From: Corbicula japonica
Taxonomy: Eukaryota > Mollusca > Bivalvia > Venerida > Cyrenidae
NCBI GenBank assembly: GCA_038501625.1
Contig: JAZAYU010000225.1
Coordinates: 124,001-188,000 of the forward strand
Direction of reading: 5' to 3'
Length of the DNA: 64,000 nt
The translations under genes were made by a program, and so were the position numbers. The notes below the pieces were generated by a model. It had not been told where the DNA came from. It did not search any database and worked only from the letters and a program-made list of their open reading frames with translations. Shown here piece after piece: positions 20,869 to 33,400 of the stretch (within the stretch, counting starts at the first letter, position 1; every line of letters starts with the position of its first letter).

Positions 20869-23153
20869 TGTGAAGTGGGCGGGCTAACAGTGCAACGGGC
20901 TAGCAGTGTGAACTGGGCGGGCTGGCGGGCCAGCGGGCTAAACTTTAACACTTCATTGAATCAACATGAAAACGTTATGAAACATTTCCCAGCAGTGTGA
21001 AGTGGGCGGGCTAACAGTGTAGCGGGCTAGCGGAGTGAACTGGGCGGGCTGGCGGGCCAGCGGGCTAAACTTTAACACTTGATTGAATCAACTTGAAAAC
21101 GTTATGAAACATTTCCAAGCAGTGTGAAGTGGGCGGGCTAACAGTGTAGCGGGCTAGCGATGTGAACTGGGCGGGCTGGCGGGCCAGCGGGCTAAACTTT
21201 AACACTTGATTGAATCAACGTGAAAACGTTATGAAACATATCCCAGCAGTGTGAAGTGGGCGGGCTAACAGTGTAGCGGGCTAGCGGTGTGAACTGGGCG
21301 GGCAAGTGGGCTAAACTTTAACACATCATTGAATCAACATGAAAACGTTATGAAACATTTCCTAGCAGTGTGAAGTGGGCGGGCTAACAGTGCAACGGGC
21401 TAGCAGTGTGAACTTGGCGGGCTGGTGGGCCAGCGGGCTAAACTTTAACACTTTAGAAAATCAACAAGAAAACGTTATGAAACATTTCATAGCAGTGGGA
21501 AGTGGGCGGGCTAACAGTGTAGCGGGCTAGCGGTGTGAACTGGGCGGGCTGGCGGGCCAGCGGGCTAAACTTTTACACTTCATTGAATCAACGTGAAAAC
21601 GTTATTTAACATTTCCCAGCAGTGTGAAGTGGGCGGGCTAACAGTGTAGCGGGCTAGCGGAGTGAACTGGGCGGGCTGGCGGGCCAGCGGGCTAAGCTTT
21701 AACACTTCATTGAATCAACTTGAAAACGTTATGAAACATTTCCCAGCAGTGTGAAGTGGGCGGGCTAACAGTGTAGCGGGCTAGCGGTGTGAACTGGGCG
21801 GGCTGGCGGGCCAGCGGGCTAAACTTTAACACTTCATTGAATCAACATGAAAACGTTATGAAACATTTCCTAGCAGTGTGAAGTGGGCGAACTAAGAGTG
21901 TAGCGGGCTAGCGGAGTGAACTGGGCGGGCTGGAGGGCCAGCGGGCTAAACTTTAACACTTCATTGAATCAACTTGAAAACGTTATGAAACATTTCCTAG
22001 CAGTGTGAAGTGCGCGGGCTAACAGTGTAGCGGGCTAGCGGAGTGAACTGGGCGGGCTGGCGGGCCAGCGGGCTAAACTTTAACACTTCATTGAATCAAC
22101 ATGAAAACGTTATGAAACATTTCCTAGCAGTGTGAAGTAGGCGGGCTAACAGTGCAGCGAGCTAGCGGTGTGAAATGGACGGGCTGGCGGGCAAGCCGGC
22201 TAAACTTTAACACTTCATTGAATCAACATGAAAACGTTATGGAACATTTCCTAGCAGTGTGAAGTGGGCGGGCTAACAGTGTAGCGGGCAAGCGGTGTGA
22301 ACTTGGCGGGCTGGCGGGCCAGCGGGCTAAACTTTAACACTTCATTGAATCAACATGAAAACGTTATGGAACATTTCCTAGCAGTGTGAAGTGGGCGGGC
22401 TAACAGTGCAGCGGGCTAGCGGTGTAAACTGGGCGGGCTGGCGGGCCAGCGGGCTAAACTTTAACACTTCATTTAATCAACATGAAAACGTTATTAAACA
22501 TTTCCTAGCAGTGTGAAGTGGGCGAACTAACAGTGTAGCGGGCTAGCGGTGTGAACTGGGCGGGCTGGCGGGCCTGCGGGCTAAACTGTAACACTTCATT
22601 GAATCAACATGAAAACGTTATTAAACATTTCCTAGCAGTGTGAAGTGGGCGGGCTAACAGTGTAGCGGGCTAGCGGTGTGAACTTGGCGGGCTGGCGGGC
22701 CAGCGGGCTAAACTTTAACAATTCATTGAATCAACATGAAAACGTTTTGAAACATTTCCTGGCAGTGTAAAGTGGGCGGGCTAACAGTGTAGCGGGCTAG
22801 CGGTGTGAACTGGGCGGGCTGGCGGGCCAGCGGGCTAAACTTTAACACTTCATTGAATCAACTTGAAAACGTTATGAAACATTTCCCAGCAGTGTGATGT
22901 GCGCGGGCTAACAGTGTAGCGGGCTAGCGGAGTGAACTGGGCGGGCTGGCGGGCCAGCGGGCTTAACTGTATTACTTCATTGAATCAACATGAAAACGTT
23001 ATGAAACATTTCCTAGCAGTGTGAAGTGGGCGGCCTAACAGTGTAGCGGGCTAGCGGTGTGAAATGGGCGGGCTTGCGGGCCAGCGGGCTAAACTTTAAC
23101 ACTTCATTGAATCAACATGAAAACGTTATGAAACATTTTCCAGCAGTGTGAAG
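20869..23153. repeat. 127-bp satellite, 18 units
   Basis: Unit starts (TGTGAAGTGGG) fall at 20869, 20996, 21123, 21250, 21369, 21496 and then every 127 bp to 23147. This gives 18 units: 17 of exactly 127 bp and one of 119. Each unit has a GC-rich half of tandem GGGCGGGCTAACAGTG / GGGCTAGCGG / GGGCTGGCGGGCCAGCGGGC motifs with a 6-bp hairpin (GCTGGC-GG-GCCAGC), and an AT-rich half with TTGAATCAACATGAAAACG. Differences between units are mainly single bases. There is no coding potential. Confidence 0.97.
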
Positions 23154-23169
23154 TAGAAATCTATAGAAA

Positions 23170-23529
23170 TCTACTTTCACTTTGAACCAGGAAGTAAGAT
23201 TTCCTTGAATTTCTTGAAAACCCTAACATTTTTTTCGACGAATTGGCACTAAACATTGTAGACCAGCATATACATATTTCAGGTATGAGTTGCTTTGGTA
23301 TATTGTTCATGAATTTCAGAGTTCTCATGCAAACGGTTTTTCTTTTGTTTTAGTATGTGCTTGGTAATTAGAACATGAATTAGACTAAATTGAGCATGCA
23401 AACATTTACTACATCCATAGCTAAATACATTTCTTCACTAAAATCTACGTGGCAATAAGTATTTCCTCCAAAATTCATTTTTTAAATTTTAGCTAGTTTT
23501 CGCCATTTGCAATGTTTGCGACCTCTTAA
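23170..23529. repeat. 360-bp module flanking the satellite, copy 1
   Basis: Begins TCTACTTTCACTTTGAACCA and ends TTTGCGACCTCTTAA. A close copy (359 bp) lies at 38216-38574 inside the FReD gene, without the satellite. Confidence 0.9.
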
Positions 23530-25110
23530 TATACTATATGTAATAGCAATAAAAACATGCCAATGAAACGCAGAGCAATATATTATGATTATTGTTTTAA
23601 ATGATTTTTATCATCCCTACAAAATGTCGTAATACAATGGCCACGTACTATGTTGATTTAACGTATATTCATTCGATGACAAACGAACAGTCAGTATTTT
23701 GGCATCACATTGCGTCACTGCCATCTACATTTCAATCTGAGACTTGACACTCGCTGTAACTTACGTTACACTTCAGTCTACGAATGGGAAAAATCTTATC
23801 GAAATTTGAACCGTTATACTATAAAAATGAGTAAGGAAATAATATTAAAAATGGTAAATGATATTTATGCTGTCCAACAACAAAGAAATCTATCAAGCCT
23901 TTTAACTTCCCAAAGAGTTCATCCTGGGAAAATTTTTCATTTTCATAAGATGTAAGTAAAGCTATCAACTGAGAATGGGTTAATCACCAAACATAGAAAA
24001 TCATGTTGGTAACCATTCCTTTTTAATAAACAAAATTAATGTTTTTTACTAATAACGTTGAAAAATAATACTGTCTTTTATTTGTTTTAGTTTATAAATT
24101 AAAGTTTCCCGTTTAGTATTATAAGTCTTAACCTATGTCTATATCTAATTTAAAGGTATGTTTTACACACATTTGTCAATAAGTGTTTCATGTTTTGAAA
24201 AAAAAAAGACTGATAAAAACTACTCCTGGCAGTAATTGCCAATTAGAGTGAAGTCTGTAATCGTGATTTCTGTATTGTAAGGAGCATGTAAATGTTATAC
24301 CTCTCACATTTTATTGTTTAATTTATCAAATAAAATTGTTATTTATTAAGTGAATTCACGTTGGCCATGATATTGTGCCTCGAGCAGTCATATTAGCCAT
24401 CGGCCATTTGCCTCGGGCTAATATGACTACCCAATTTATAAACACAACATGTCAGCATCCCGGAGGCAAGTCAACGCATATTTCATTTAACCTGTTCATG
24501 AGGTTCATTTCATTAAAAAAGTCTGTATAGCACACACCTCAAGTGACGAGAAACTACGTTTTGGTTGTGTGGGGAGGCTGTGTCCTCTGGATGAAGCCTG
24601 TCTGATATGCATTTTCACTTTTTATATGTAAACAACACCTCACGTTGAATCTTACCTTACATCAAGGAACAAAACCATAATTAATGTCGCTTACATTTGT
24701 AATAAGTTATAATTTATTGAAATTATATGTTGGTCTGTATATATTATTATAGCTATAAGAAAGTTAAATTTGTATAAAGTTATTGTTTAGTTTAAACATT
24801 TTTTTTTCGTTTTATCATTGTACGAGTTCATATATTAAACAAATATTACAGAAATAAGGTATGAGAATCTGTGAATCTGAAAAAGTTTTTGTCATCCATT
24901 TTCTCTGGATGATAAATATAGGCGGTCACATACATTTAATGTTCATCATATGGCAATGAAACATATAACACTATAAACTGTGTATGGTAAAAGAAATTAT
25001 TCATGTTCAACGATAAACTATTTTAGGTGTGTTTTTAAAACTGGCTATTTGTTTTAACAATATGAAAAAAGTTCTTCACGTCGACTGTGTTTTCCAACTG
25101 TATCTATTCC
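23530..25110. other. Intergenic; no gene recognised
   Basis: An ATG at 23827 opens a 42-codon frame that ends at a possible donor (ATAAGAT|gtaagt), but no domain or partner exon supports it. 23960-24270 resembles 63345-63560, for example GATAAAAACxACTCCTGGCA followed by AATTGCCAATT, so it is an old dispersed repeat. 24552-24622 is a piece of the Penelope-like tail. Confidence 0.45.
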
Positions 25111-25121
25111 TGATGTACGTC

Positions 25122-25326
25122 TTTCTTGCATACCAGATCATGTCATCCTGTGTTTTCGATTCTGCAATGAGAGACGCGCCTTAAATGACGTCACATTTCT
25201 CGTGCATTGATGAATGAACGATAGAATATCTCGTACATGTAAATCGCTCCGCTACTACAAAAAAGTTGTGAAGAGTAAACGAGAAAATACCCCCAAATTT
25301 GCAAAATAAATATGGTATGCAAGAAA
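25122..25326. repeat. MITE-like element, family 1, copy 2
   Basis: TTTCTTGCATACC at 25122-25134 and the complement at 25314-25326 give perfect 13-bp inverted ends. It shares ends and part of the left interior (CCAGATCAxGTCATCC) with copy 1 at 24-280. Confidence 0.65.
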
Positions 25327-25904
25327 GCCTCGTTACCACCCTTGTGCATATTTAACTCGGGCCGAATCGCGCGATCTTGACCCAACATACGTGAATGATA
25401 CTATATTCACTTAGAGGCATCAAGTTTGCACAGAGACATTTGACATGCATCAAACGATCAAACGACATGACGAACTTGGAGCTGGACTCAAAACAATCAC
25501 AAAATATTATAAAGTAAGTACAATAAGGCATATAAACAGAAATGTGCATGATTTTTACGCTTAATTGGCATAAATACAAAATTGAGACTTAACGTCGGCT
25601 ATTCAACAATAAAAAAATTCTGTTTTACTGTGATACAGAAGTTCCATCTCATTTCTTATTTACGTGCCCGTTAAATTCTAATCAAGGACTTTACTTTACC
25701 TCAGGACTACGACTCATACACCCGAAATTAAACTCTTATCAGAACTTGTGTTGTAATTACTGAATGAAACATACCAATTATCAGAAAGAAACAAAATTTA
25801 AACTGCAAACTTGTTTTATAAAAAAATGATCTTCAAAGAATTCAATAAACGCAACATAATATCAATAATTATGAGGCACGGCACGACAAATTAAGAGAAA
25901 CGTT

Positions 25905-26400
25905 TCGGTTATAATAGATGAAAAGGGAACTTTGAAAGCCGACGAACACGACAAATATGAAAGTATTGCAGTCTCGGTTTGATTGAGCCTGTTCATGGGC
26001 GGTAATGAAAATGCATATTACTGCCCACTACGCCTAGCCCCGAATGAGCGCAACTTATTATTTACACCAATAAACAGTACAATTTTGATCCATCCTAAAC
26101 GGCGGTGAACATGAAACCTTCAATGCGGTGTTTTCAGATAAATACCATTCCATGTTCAGCGGCGTATGGTCCTCTGAAGAAGAAGGCTTTTTCCTAAATG
26201 AGAATAAATGCGCGGAACTGAACAGAATAGAATTCTGACAGGGGATCTGAGAATAAAAATCCTGCTTATCATAGACAACGCAAAAGGCAAAAATTAAAAA
26301 AAAGCAGGAAATTTATCCTTGGGGTTATTGAAATTATCTAAATCTGTATAGGCTTGGATACTGAAACCACTCATCTCTAAAATGGTCGAAATATTTGACA
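25905..26400 (-). repeat. Dispersed repeat R1, minus copy
   Basis: The fullest minus-strand R1 copy. It starts GATGAAAAGGGAACTTTGAA and includes TATTACTGCCCAC, TTCAGCGGCGTATGG and TTCTGACAGGGGATCTGA. Confidence 0.7.
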
Positions 26401-26494
26401 AAGGCAATTTTAGAAGACAAAATGAGAGCATCTTAGAAAAAAACGAAGAAGAGTAGCTCGATCTTTTTCTTTTTACTCTTCCATCCTGTACTTC

Positions 26495-26880
26495 TTGTGT
26501 TCTGTAAGGTTACTGAGTGCCCACTTGTTCGCTCAACAATTCCATTAGCTTCTTATGCGTTGAATATTTGTGTTGTTTTGCAAGCAAAGATGCCCAGTTA
26601 ATAGGTAGGTTTGATTTAATAAACCAAGACAGCATGTACTAGTTTTTTAAGTCATATAGAAATCTATTGAGGAACTGTGAAGCTGTGCATATTTGATTTA
26701 AACTCCCAGCGGCAAAGTTCTTAGTATACTGACCGTTTCAATGCGGTAACACCTCGGTATAAATCAAAATCTATAATCCCATGCTCTCTTCTCCTATTTA
26801 TATTTTGACTGTGTATAGAGGCTAGTTTTTCTGAATATGTCTCTATCCTTATATTCATTTTGTTCAATTTTTATTACAAT
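26495..26880 (+). repeat. Old Penelope-like 3' tail
   Basis: A diverged copy of the 12,900-13,386 tail: TTACTGAGTGCCCAC, TTAGCTTCTTATG, GACCGTTTCAATGCGGTAAC and CCATGCTCTCTTCTCC keep the right order. Confidence 0.6.
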
Positions 26881-27324
26881 TTATATCCAGTTTTTCGGCG
26901 TTAGCTGTCTAAGCTCACTTTTGACCTAGTTTTTCGACCAATGAAATATTGTAAATAAAACTTATTATGCAGCGGGAAAATCAAATAGATTATTTTGATT
27001 GGTTATTAAGTGGGTCTCGTAAATGATTACCGTAACGATTTTTATATTGTGTGTTAGTATTTACATGGCACTTATATGTTCGGGCATTTTCGTTTTTTAA
27101 AAGCGATAGTTGTATTGGAGAAAAATATATTTACGGTATAAATAACCAGTTAAATCAATTGATGGCTTAAATACGATTTTATATGGAATATTCATGGGTG
27201 TCAGGTAAACACTCGAGTACAATACACAGTGTAAAACGAAAGAGAAATGCAGATATTTATGGTTCTTACTGGCTCCTTTCTAGTTCCTTTCATACTGATT
27301 GTTAATTTCTTGTCCAGATATCCA

Positions 27325-27405
27325 AATCGCCTTGGTGTAGTGGTTATCACACTCGCCCCTCAAGCGGAGGCTCCGGGTTCAATACTCGGGAGGGACACTT
27401 TTTTT
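27325..27405 (+). repeat. tRNA-Glu-like pseudogene with Pol III terminator
   Basis: A box-like TTGGTGTAGTGG, anticodon loop CCCTCAA (CTC, Glu) on a 4-bp stem, and a good T arm CCGGGTTCAATACTCGG. T7 follows at 27399-27405. Position 33 is C instead of T and the acceptor arms pair poorly, so this is a pseudogene or a SINE head rather than a working tRNA. Confidence 0.55.
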
Positions 27406-27439
27406 AAAGTTAATTTACGTAAAAGTTGGTAGATTTGGC

Positions 27440-30200
27440 TGTTGTAACAAGTTGTTATTATTTTCACTTATTGTATTTTAATAACATTTATTCGTCATTA
27501 GTACTAACTCCACAAGAGGTATTTTATATTGAAACTGAATAAATGTACAGTTAATGTTAGACATTCTTCTTTAATCGACGTATTATCACCAGACGAAATT
27601 TTTGCACGCTCTTTATTACTTTCTTTCTTATATATAAACATATTTTCCATCAACGCCGTTTATCTTTTTTTAAAGATATTTCTTGTTCAATTTAAATTAA
27701 AATACTAGCTACATATGACACTTATGATAGATTTCGTAACTTTTGACATGTAACATTATGTACAACCAAAGGCTGGAATAAGACAAGTAAACAAACTTTA
27801 TTTGCAAAGAAATAGTACGCATATGTACGTTAAGTTCTATTATATCGATTTTCTGGACGAATTATGGGTCATGTATTATATTTATTATTTAACTATTAAT
27901 AGATGATGTTTAATACGTACATCTAGTTTGACCCAAGAGAGATAAGAGGGTTACTAAAAAAGTTCAGAAAGGATGTTGTTTTGGTAAATACGTGATTTTT
28001 GTTACTTATTCATTCAAAATTATTGTTTTAGAAATAAAATGTATTGCTAGGAACGTTTTTATGGGTAGAAACCTTAGTTTTTGAAGTGAAATTGTTAAGT
28101 GATTTTGACGGGGTAGAAGAACTTTTTGAACATCCCTTTCAATAACGGAAGTTATGTTTGATTGCTCTCCCTTTGCATGTAAATATTGTATAGGAAGGAT
28201 TCACAGGTAGCCAATATGCTAAAAATAGATTCACTGGTAAGAATTGACCTTAGCAACCTTGCTAGCGGTACACATTTTGTATGACTTGCATTCAGTTTAC
28301 TATAAATTAGCTTGTGTTGAGGCATGGATCTGAAACCAAAATCTTTAAAAAAAAGATTAGTAAGACACAACAATCTTGCTATGGTGTTTGTAAAGGTGAC
28401 TCGAGGTATACAGACAAAGATGGCATGAAAGATGTATCTTTATACCCTTTCCAAATCAAAAACAAATGAACATAAGTTCCAAAAGTGGTTAAGTGCATGT
28501 GGTCGGCTGTATTTTATTATTGACAAAGCAAAAATTAAAAAAAATGTGGACATACAAATTCAGTTGATATTTTGTTGGAGGAAAAGGACCTACAGAAGGA
28601 AATCCAGACCCTATTCTTACATTCCGCTTTAGGTATAGAAAATTAAGTCAATCGTTTAGCTGTAGACATTTTATTTTGCATGGCAGAATAGTAATTTTTC
28701 TGCACCTATATAGATTTTCTCTTGTGAATTATGGTACTATAAATTTGGAACCATTTGCCCTAATCATTTAATAATAATGTCCTTCTCGTCCCCAGCTTCA
28801 ATACCTGCCTTGCATCTGAAAAACAATTACAACAACAACAACAAAAACAATACAGTCATTTAATTTCTACATTTGATAAAATATACTTAATGACAATGAA
28901 CAACAGGAAACAGATTGAACCAATTCATTGTCACATTTAGCAAAAAGTGTTTCTTTTATTTTCGGGGTACAGTTTTTATTACGCAATAACTTTTTTATTA
29001 TAAATAAATTTTCATAATTTTGGTATCTAAATTACTGCAATGCATTCGGTATTATGAAACTGTGAAAAATGTTGATAATAAGTATATTTTCCTTGTCAAA
29101 ATGCAATTATCCCCCACCGTCCGTTTTTATTGTCCTTAAGTATATTAACTTAATTACTAGTAAGAATACCTACATACATAATTAGCGATATTAATTTTAC
29201 AATATTGTAAACATAAATATGCAGACAAGATTAGTCATGATACATCATACTTCATATCTATAATCAGATGGATCCAACCACAAATTGGCTCAGGGACATT
29301 ACATCGTCCACATATAACACGTGTGTGTTATACTTTTCTTGTAATGTTTACAATGTGTGTTTAACTTATTATTTGTTTTAATTACAGATATTTAAACTTA
29401 TGAACATGATGAAAGTAACAAACTATTGTGTTTTCACTTTACACATCGCGGTTCCTTTCTATCATGTGCACTTTCCAACAGCGCAAAATGCCGGTCTGAC
29501 ATTTTATGTTGAGATGCCTCTTGATGTTTGTCAGATCAGTTTTGACATTCAACTTGATTAATGGCAGAGGACTAGAAGGTCGCAGATAGAATGATACCGA
29601 AGCAGTGTCTAAAATGGTCGCATATACAATGAAATCGAAATTTAAATTTTTAAACGAAATTCTTTATAAGTTACAGAACTTTCTAATTATATTATTAAAT
29701 TCTATTAATTCCAAATCGCAATATTTTAGAACATTTTTGTTCATAAAATAATAATCCGTAAAATGTTATGGTGTTTGTCTGATTGTAAATGTGCATTACG
29801 TTACTAAAATTAAAGTTGAAATAGAATGACTTACTAATGACTGTTGAACAGTTATTTGTGGGAAAACCTTGACGAAAAACTAAATACGTGTTGCTTAACG
29901 TCCTAGAAAATCGGAACATTTTCTTCATACTCTTGGCAAAACAACAAAATTAAAACGCATGCACCAGTATGTATCCTTCAACTTATTTAACGTTATCTGA
30001 TAAACTACAATGCCTGTAATGCTATCAACAAATGTTCCCACGCTCTGCTTTGCAGCAAGTGTACTTGGTTGTTATACTTCACAGACAGGCATAGGTTCAA
30101 AGTACAAATTGTTGAAAATAAACACTTCATGTAGATATAACTAAAGCCAAATATACAAATACGTATAACTAGGCATAACGATGGATAAATTGAGTTTGCT
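27440..30200. other. 5' flank of the FReD gene; nothing recognised
   Basis: AT-rich with short frames on both strands that carry no motif. A small CAA-rich microsatellite lies near 28827-28850. No clear TATA box or other promoter element was identified near 30200. Confidence 0.4.
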
Positions 30201-30267
30201 TCCGCAAATAACTTGATATTAATGATAAGAAAAGGCAACTTTTGTACATGCTACGTGTTTGATTAAG

Positions 30268-30478
30268 ATGGCTGGGCAGTACTATTTTCTTACTTTTGTG
30301 TTATTACTTTGTTCTAAGCTTACCTACTGTTGTGACTGTAAGATGGTGGATATTATTCGAAATATTGTTCAGAGAGAAATAATGGAAAGAGAAATTCTGG
30401 TATCCAGGGTAGACATGTTGGAATCAAAATATGCTGCGGAAAGTATAAACGCTGAGAATGCTCCAGCAACTTCATCAG
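30268..30478 (+). CDS. FReD gene exon 1: signal peptide and start of coiled coil
   Basis: [17 protein letters not shown] is a clear signal peptide. It is followed by a Cys-rich short stretch (CCDCK) that could link subunits, and a charged helix ([19 protein letters not shown]). The ATG at 30268 was chosen because the frame upstream lacks another ATG. Donor TCATCAG|gtagg, phase 1. Confidence 0.85.
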
Positions 30479-33400
30479 GTAGGAAATTACTTAAAGCTGC
30501 ACTGTAACAGAAGTAGTATTATGAATCGGGTTAAAGAACATTGTCACACTTCAGTGAAAAAGCAATATTCCATAATATAATGGTTCACACACGTTCACGA
30601 AAGTGATATAAAGATATTTCACATATTGTCCGGTGTGGGGGTGTAATAACCAGCCGCATATATTTTTGGAATATAACTAGTAATATATCGAAGCCGAATC
30701 ATTATTCATCCAGGTTGTCAACAATCGGAACAAATATTATAATTAAATGACTTACCTTCGGATCTGATAAATTCAAGAAAACAATCATCTTCTGTTACGA
30801 AAAAAGCATGTCATATGTTGTTAATAACCACGGAAAATTTAACTTTCTGACATCTTGATTATTCCTTAAGATAGCGAAAGTCCATAATGAAATTCACCAA
30901 CAGCATCAGCATCATTTTTATTTCGATAAAATCAAAAAAATGACCCAGATGCCGACATGTTTCAGGAACATCGTCGGTTTAATCGAACAAAATCTCAAAA
31001 ACAAAGGAGAAACAGTTATTTACATATTCAATCCAAAATATGAATCATTGTTCATCCAGCAAAAAATCAAATATCGTCATGCCGCTATGAAAGGTAACAA
31101 AAAGACGTCATACAGTAGATCGATTCATTTCATTAATACGAATTTAAACATTTTAACTGTTGTTTTTTTTCTAGACTCTACCGCTGTAAAATTATTTATT
31201 TTTATTATCTTGTTACTACAAAATTTAATGAAAGAAGGGTGGGATAAAATATTTTGTCGGGACTAGCTAAATATGTGTTGCCCGATACGCCCAAATCATA
31301 ATTTGTTTGAAATGTTTTGTTTGTGGAACATAATGTTTAGGGCTGTTACTCTTTTTGAATTGTTACATTGCAAAGCATAATATCCCTATCAATAGTTCCG
31401 GCAGCGGAACATTTCAAACTCATGGCAATATTGTAGTTTTGGCTCACAAATGAAGTTTTCAATAAAACTTTGCACAAACAATCATCTTTAATGTGCATGT
31501 ATCTTCATTTTACATTTACGTTACAGTAAAGAATAATAACTAGATCTCTAAAATTCCATTTACTGATGAATTCACAAAAACTGAACAACACAAAATTTTA
31601 TTTGTAAATTCCCACATTAGCATAATGATCCTGATAACAATAACTTGTGTTATGTTTAAAGAAATTTCAGTTATTCAAAGAGAAATCAACGTTTGTCACC
31701 CATTTACACAACCAGGAAGCGACCAGAAAATTCAAGGTCAAACACACTTTTACAAATGTCTCATATCGCTTATATATGTTAGTCAAAATGACACAATTTT
31801 GTCAGTTTCATGTAACTTGGTATTTAAAATGATGTTCTGTGTTGTTGAGTGTTTCTTAATTTATATAAATAAAACTTAAAGAAATTCCTAGATCTTGTAT
31901 TGTTTTCTATTCAGTTTTAACATGTCTTAACTTATGCAAAAAAGCACACTATTAACAATTATTGATGCAAAGTTTCACTGAACGGCATTTTGCAATTAGA
32001 GAGATTTTGATATTTTTATCGATAAACTGTAGACGGCTCTTAATATATCTTATTTTTTCATGGAATAAAATGTTAGAACAATACAGAAAATATATCAAAA
32101 TTCCCTGATAGTATTTTGCATGTACATCCAGACACATCTAGACTGTGTCCTCCGCTGCTACAAAAACGTTTGTAACACAGGGCCATAACTCTAAAATGGT
32201 CACAGGAACAAATCTCTTATTAAAGATAATCTACATATCGTGCTTGATTATCTGTGCAAGTTTAAAAGAAATCCGCCTGATAGTTAATGAGAAGTTGATG
32301 CCTCAAGATTTGAGGGACGCACGTACGGACAGCAACTCTATATGCCTCCAACTTCGTGCGAGCATAAAAAATTAACGATACCAAATATCATTTTAATCCC
32401 CACATCGTGTCCTTTTGTTAAAAAATATACAGTACATGCAAAAGATATTTATAAAATTGTAACTGACCTTGAGTTTACTGCCTGGTCGCGTGTACATGTG
32501 GCAAAAGAATAAAATATTTGACTATCTCTTTTTAAATTAAAATTCTTTAAAATTGCTTGATATATTGTTGCCAGAATCTTAATTTTCATGTGCCCCTTAA
32601 AATGATGTTTTTGGTGTGTATTGCTGGTATTTAGATTTTAATAAATTTCTTATATATCCGAACAATAACAATGTTTGGGTTTTTCTAAACATAAGGCATA
32701 TGTATGTTTTCTGTTCCAGACAAAAATATACTTGAAAGGCTATCTGCTATTGAAACAATGATAGAAGAATTCAGTACTAAACTAAAAGAGACTGTAGCGG
32801 AGCGAAGATATAGAGCGCATCATGATGCTGCATTAACAAATGCTTGGAAGATTCATAAACATGATATATCTGTAATGAAAGAGGACATTCAAAAAAGCAT
32901 AAGCGACAACAAAAACAGTATCCATGACTTGACCAGAGAGATTCATAAGGATATAGAAGTCGCCGAATTCAAAGTGGAACAGTTAATTAACCAAACCAAT
33001 AATGTTGTAGCAAAACAAATGAAAACTTTTGAAGAAAGGATTGAGAGGATCCAATCAGGACTTAGTACATCATTTGAGGAACATACTACTCAGATGGATA
33101 GAGGCTATACTTTATTTATGAACAATACAAATCGTACATTAAATATGATTCGAGCAGGTAAATATTTATCAATTTAGAATCGCTACTAGCATTCAAACAA
33201 ATTTTAAAAGTCATCAGAAGAAAATTACAACAAACAAAACGCGTTGGTTTCCGTTTTGGAAAACAACTAAAAAAGAATGTTTGCACTGGATATTAAAACC
33301 AGATTCAAAGGTGCAGAAACCTTAAACATGCCACCGACCGTTCCGTGGTAACCTTGATAATCCTTAGGGTTCTCATTTTCGTTAATTGTTAATTGTCTAT

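Noticed and set aside
20869..23153. CRISPR array
   Set aside because: Units are continuous 127-bp satellite monomers without unique spacers, in a eukaryotic sequence.
23827..23949. Possible first exon ending at a GTAAGT donor
   Set aside because: No partner exon or domain could be found; reported only as intergenic.
27325..27397. Functional tRNA-Glu gene
   Set aside because: C at position 33 and poor acceptor pairing; kept only as a tRNA-like pseudogene or SINE head.
30940..31266. 108-residue frame in FReD intron 1 as an exon
   Set aside because: No phase-1 acceptor and donor; exons 1 and 2 join in phase directly.
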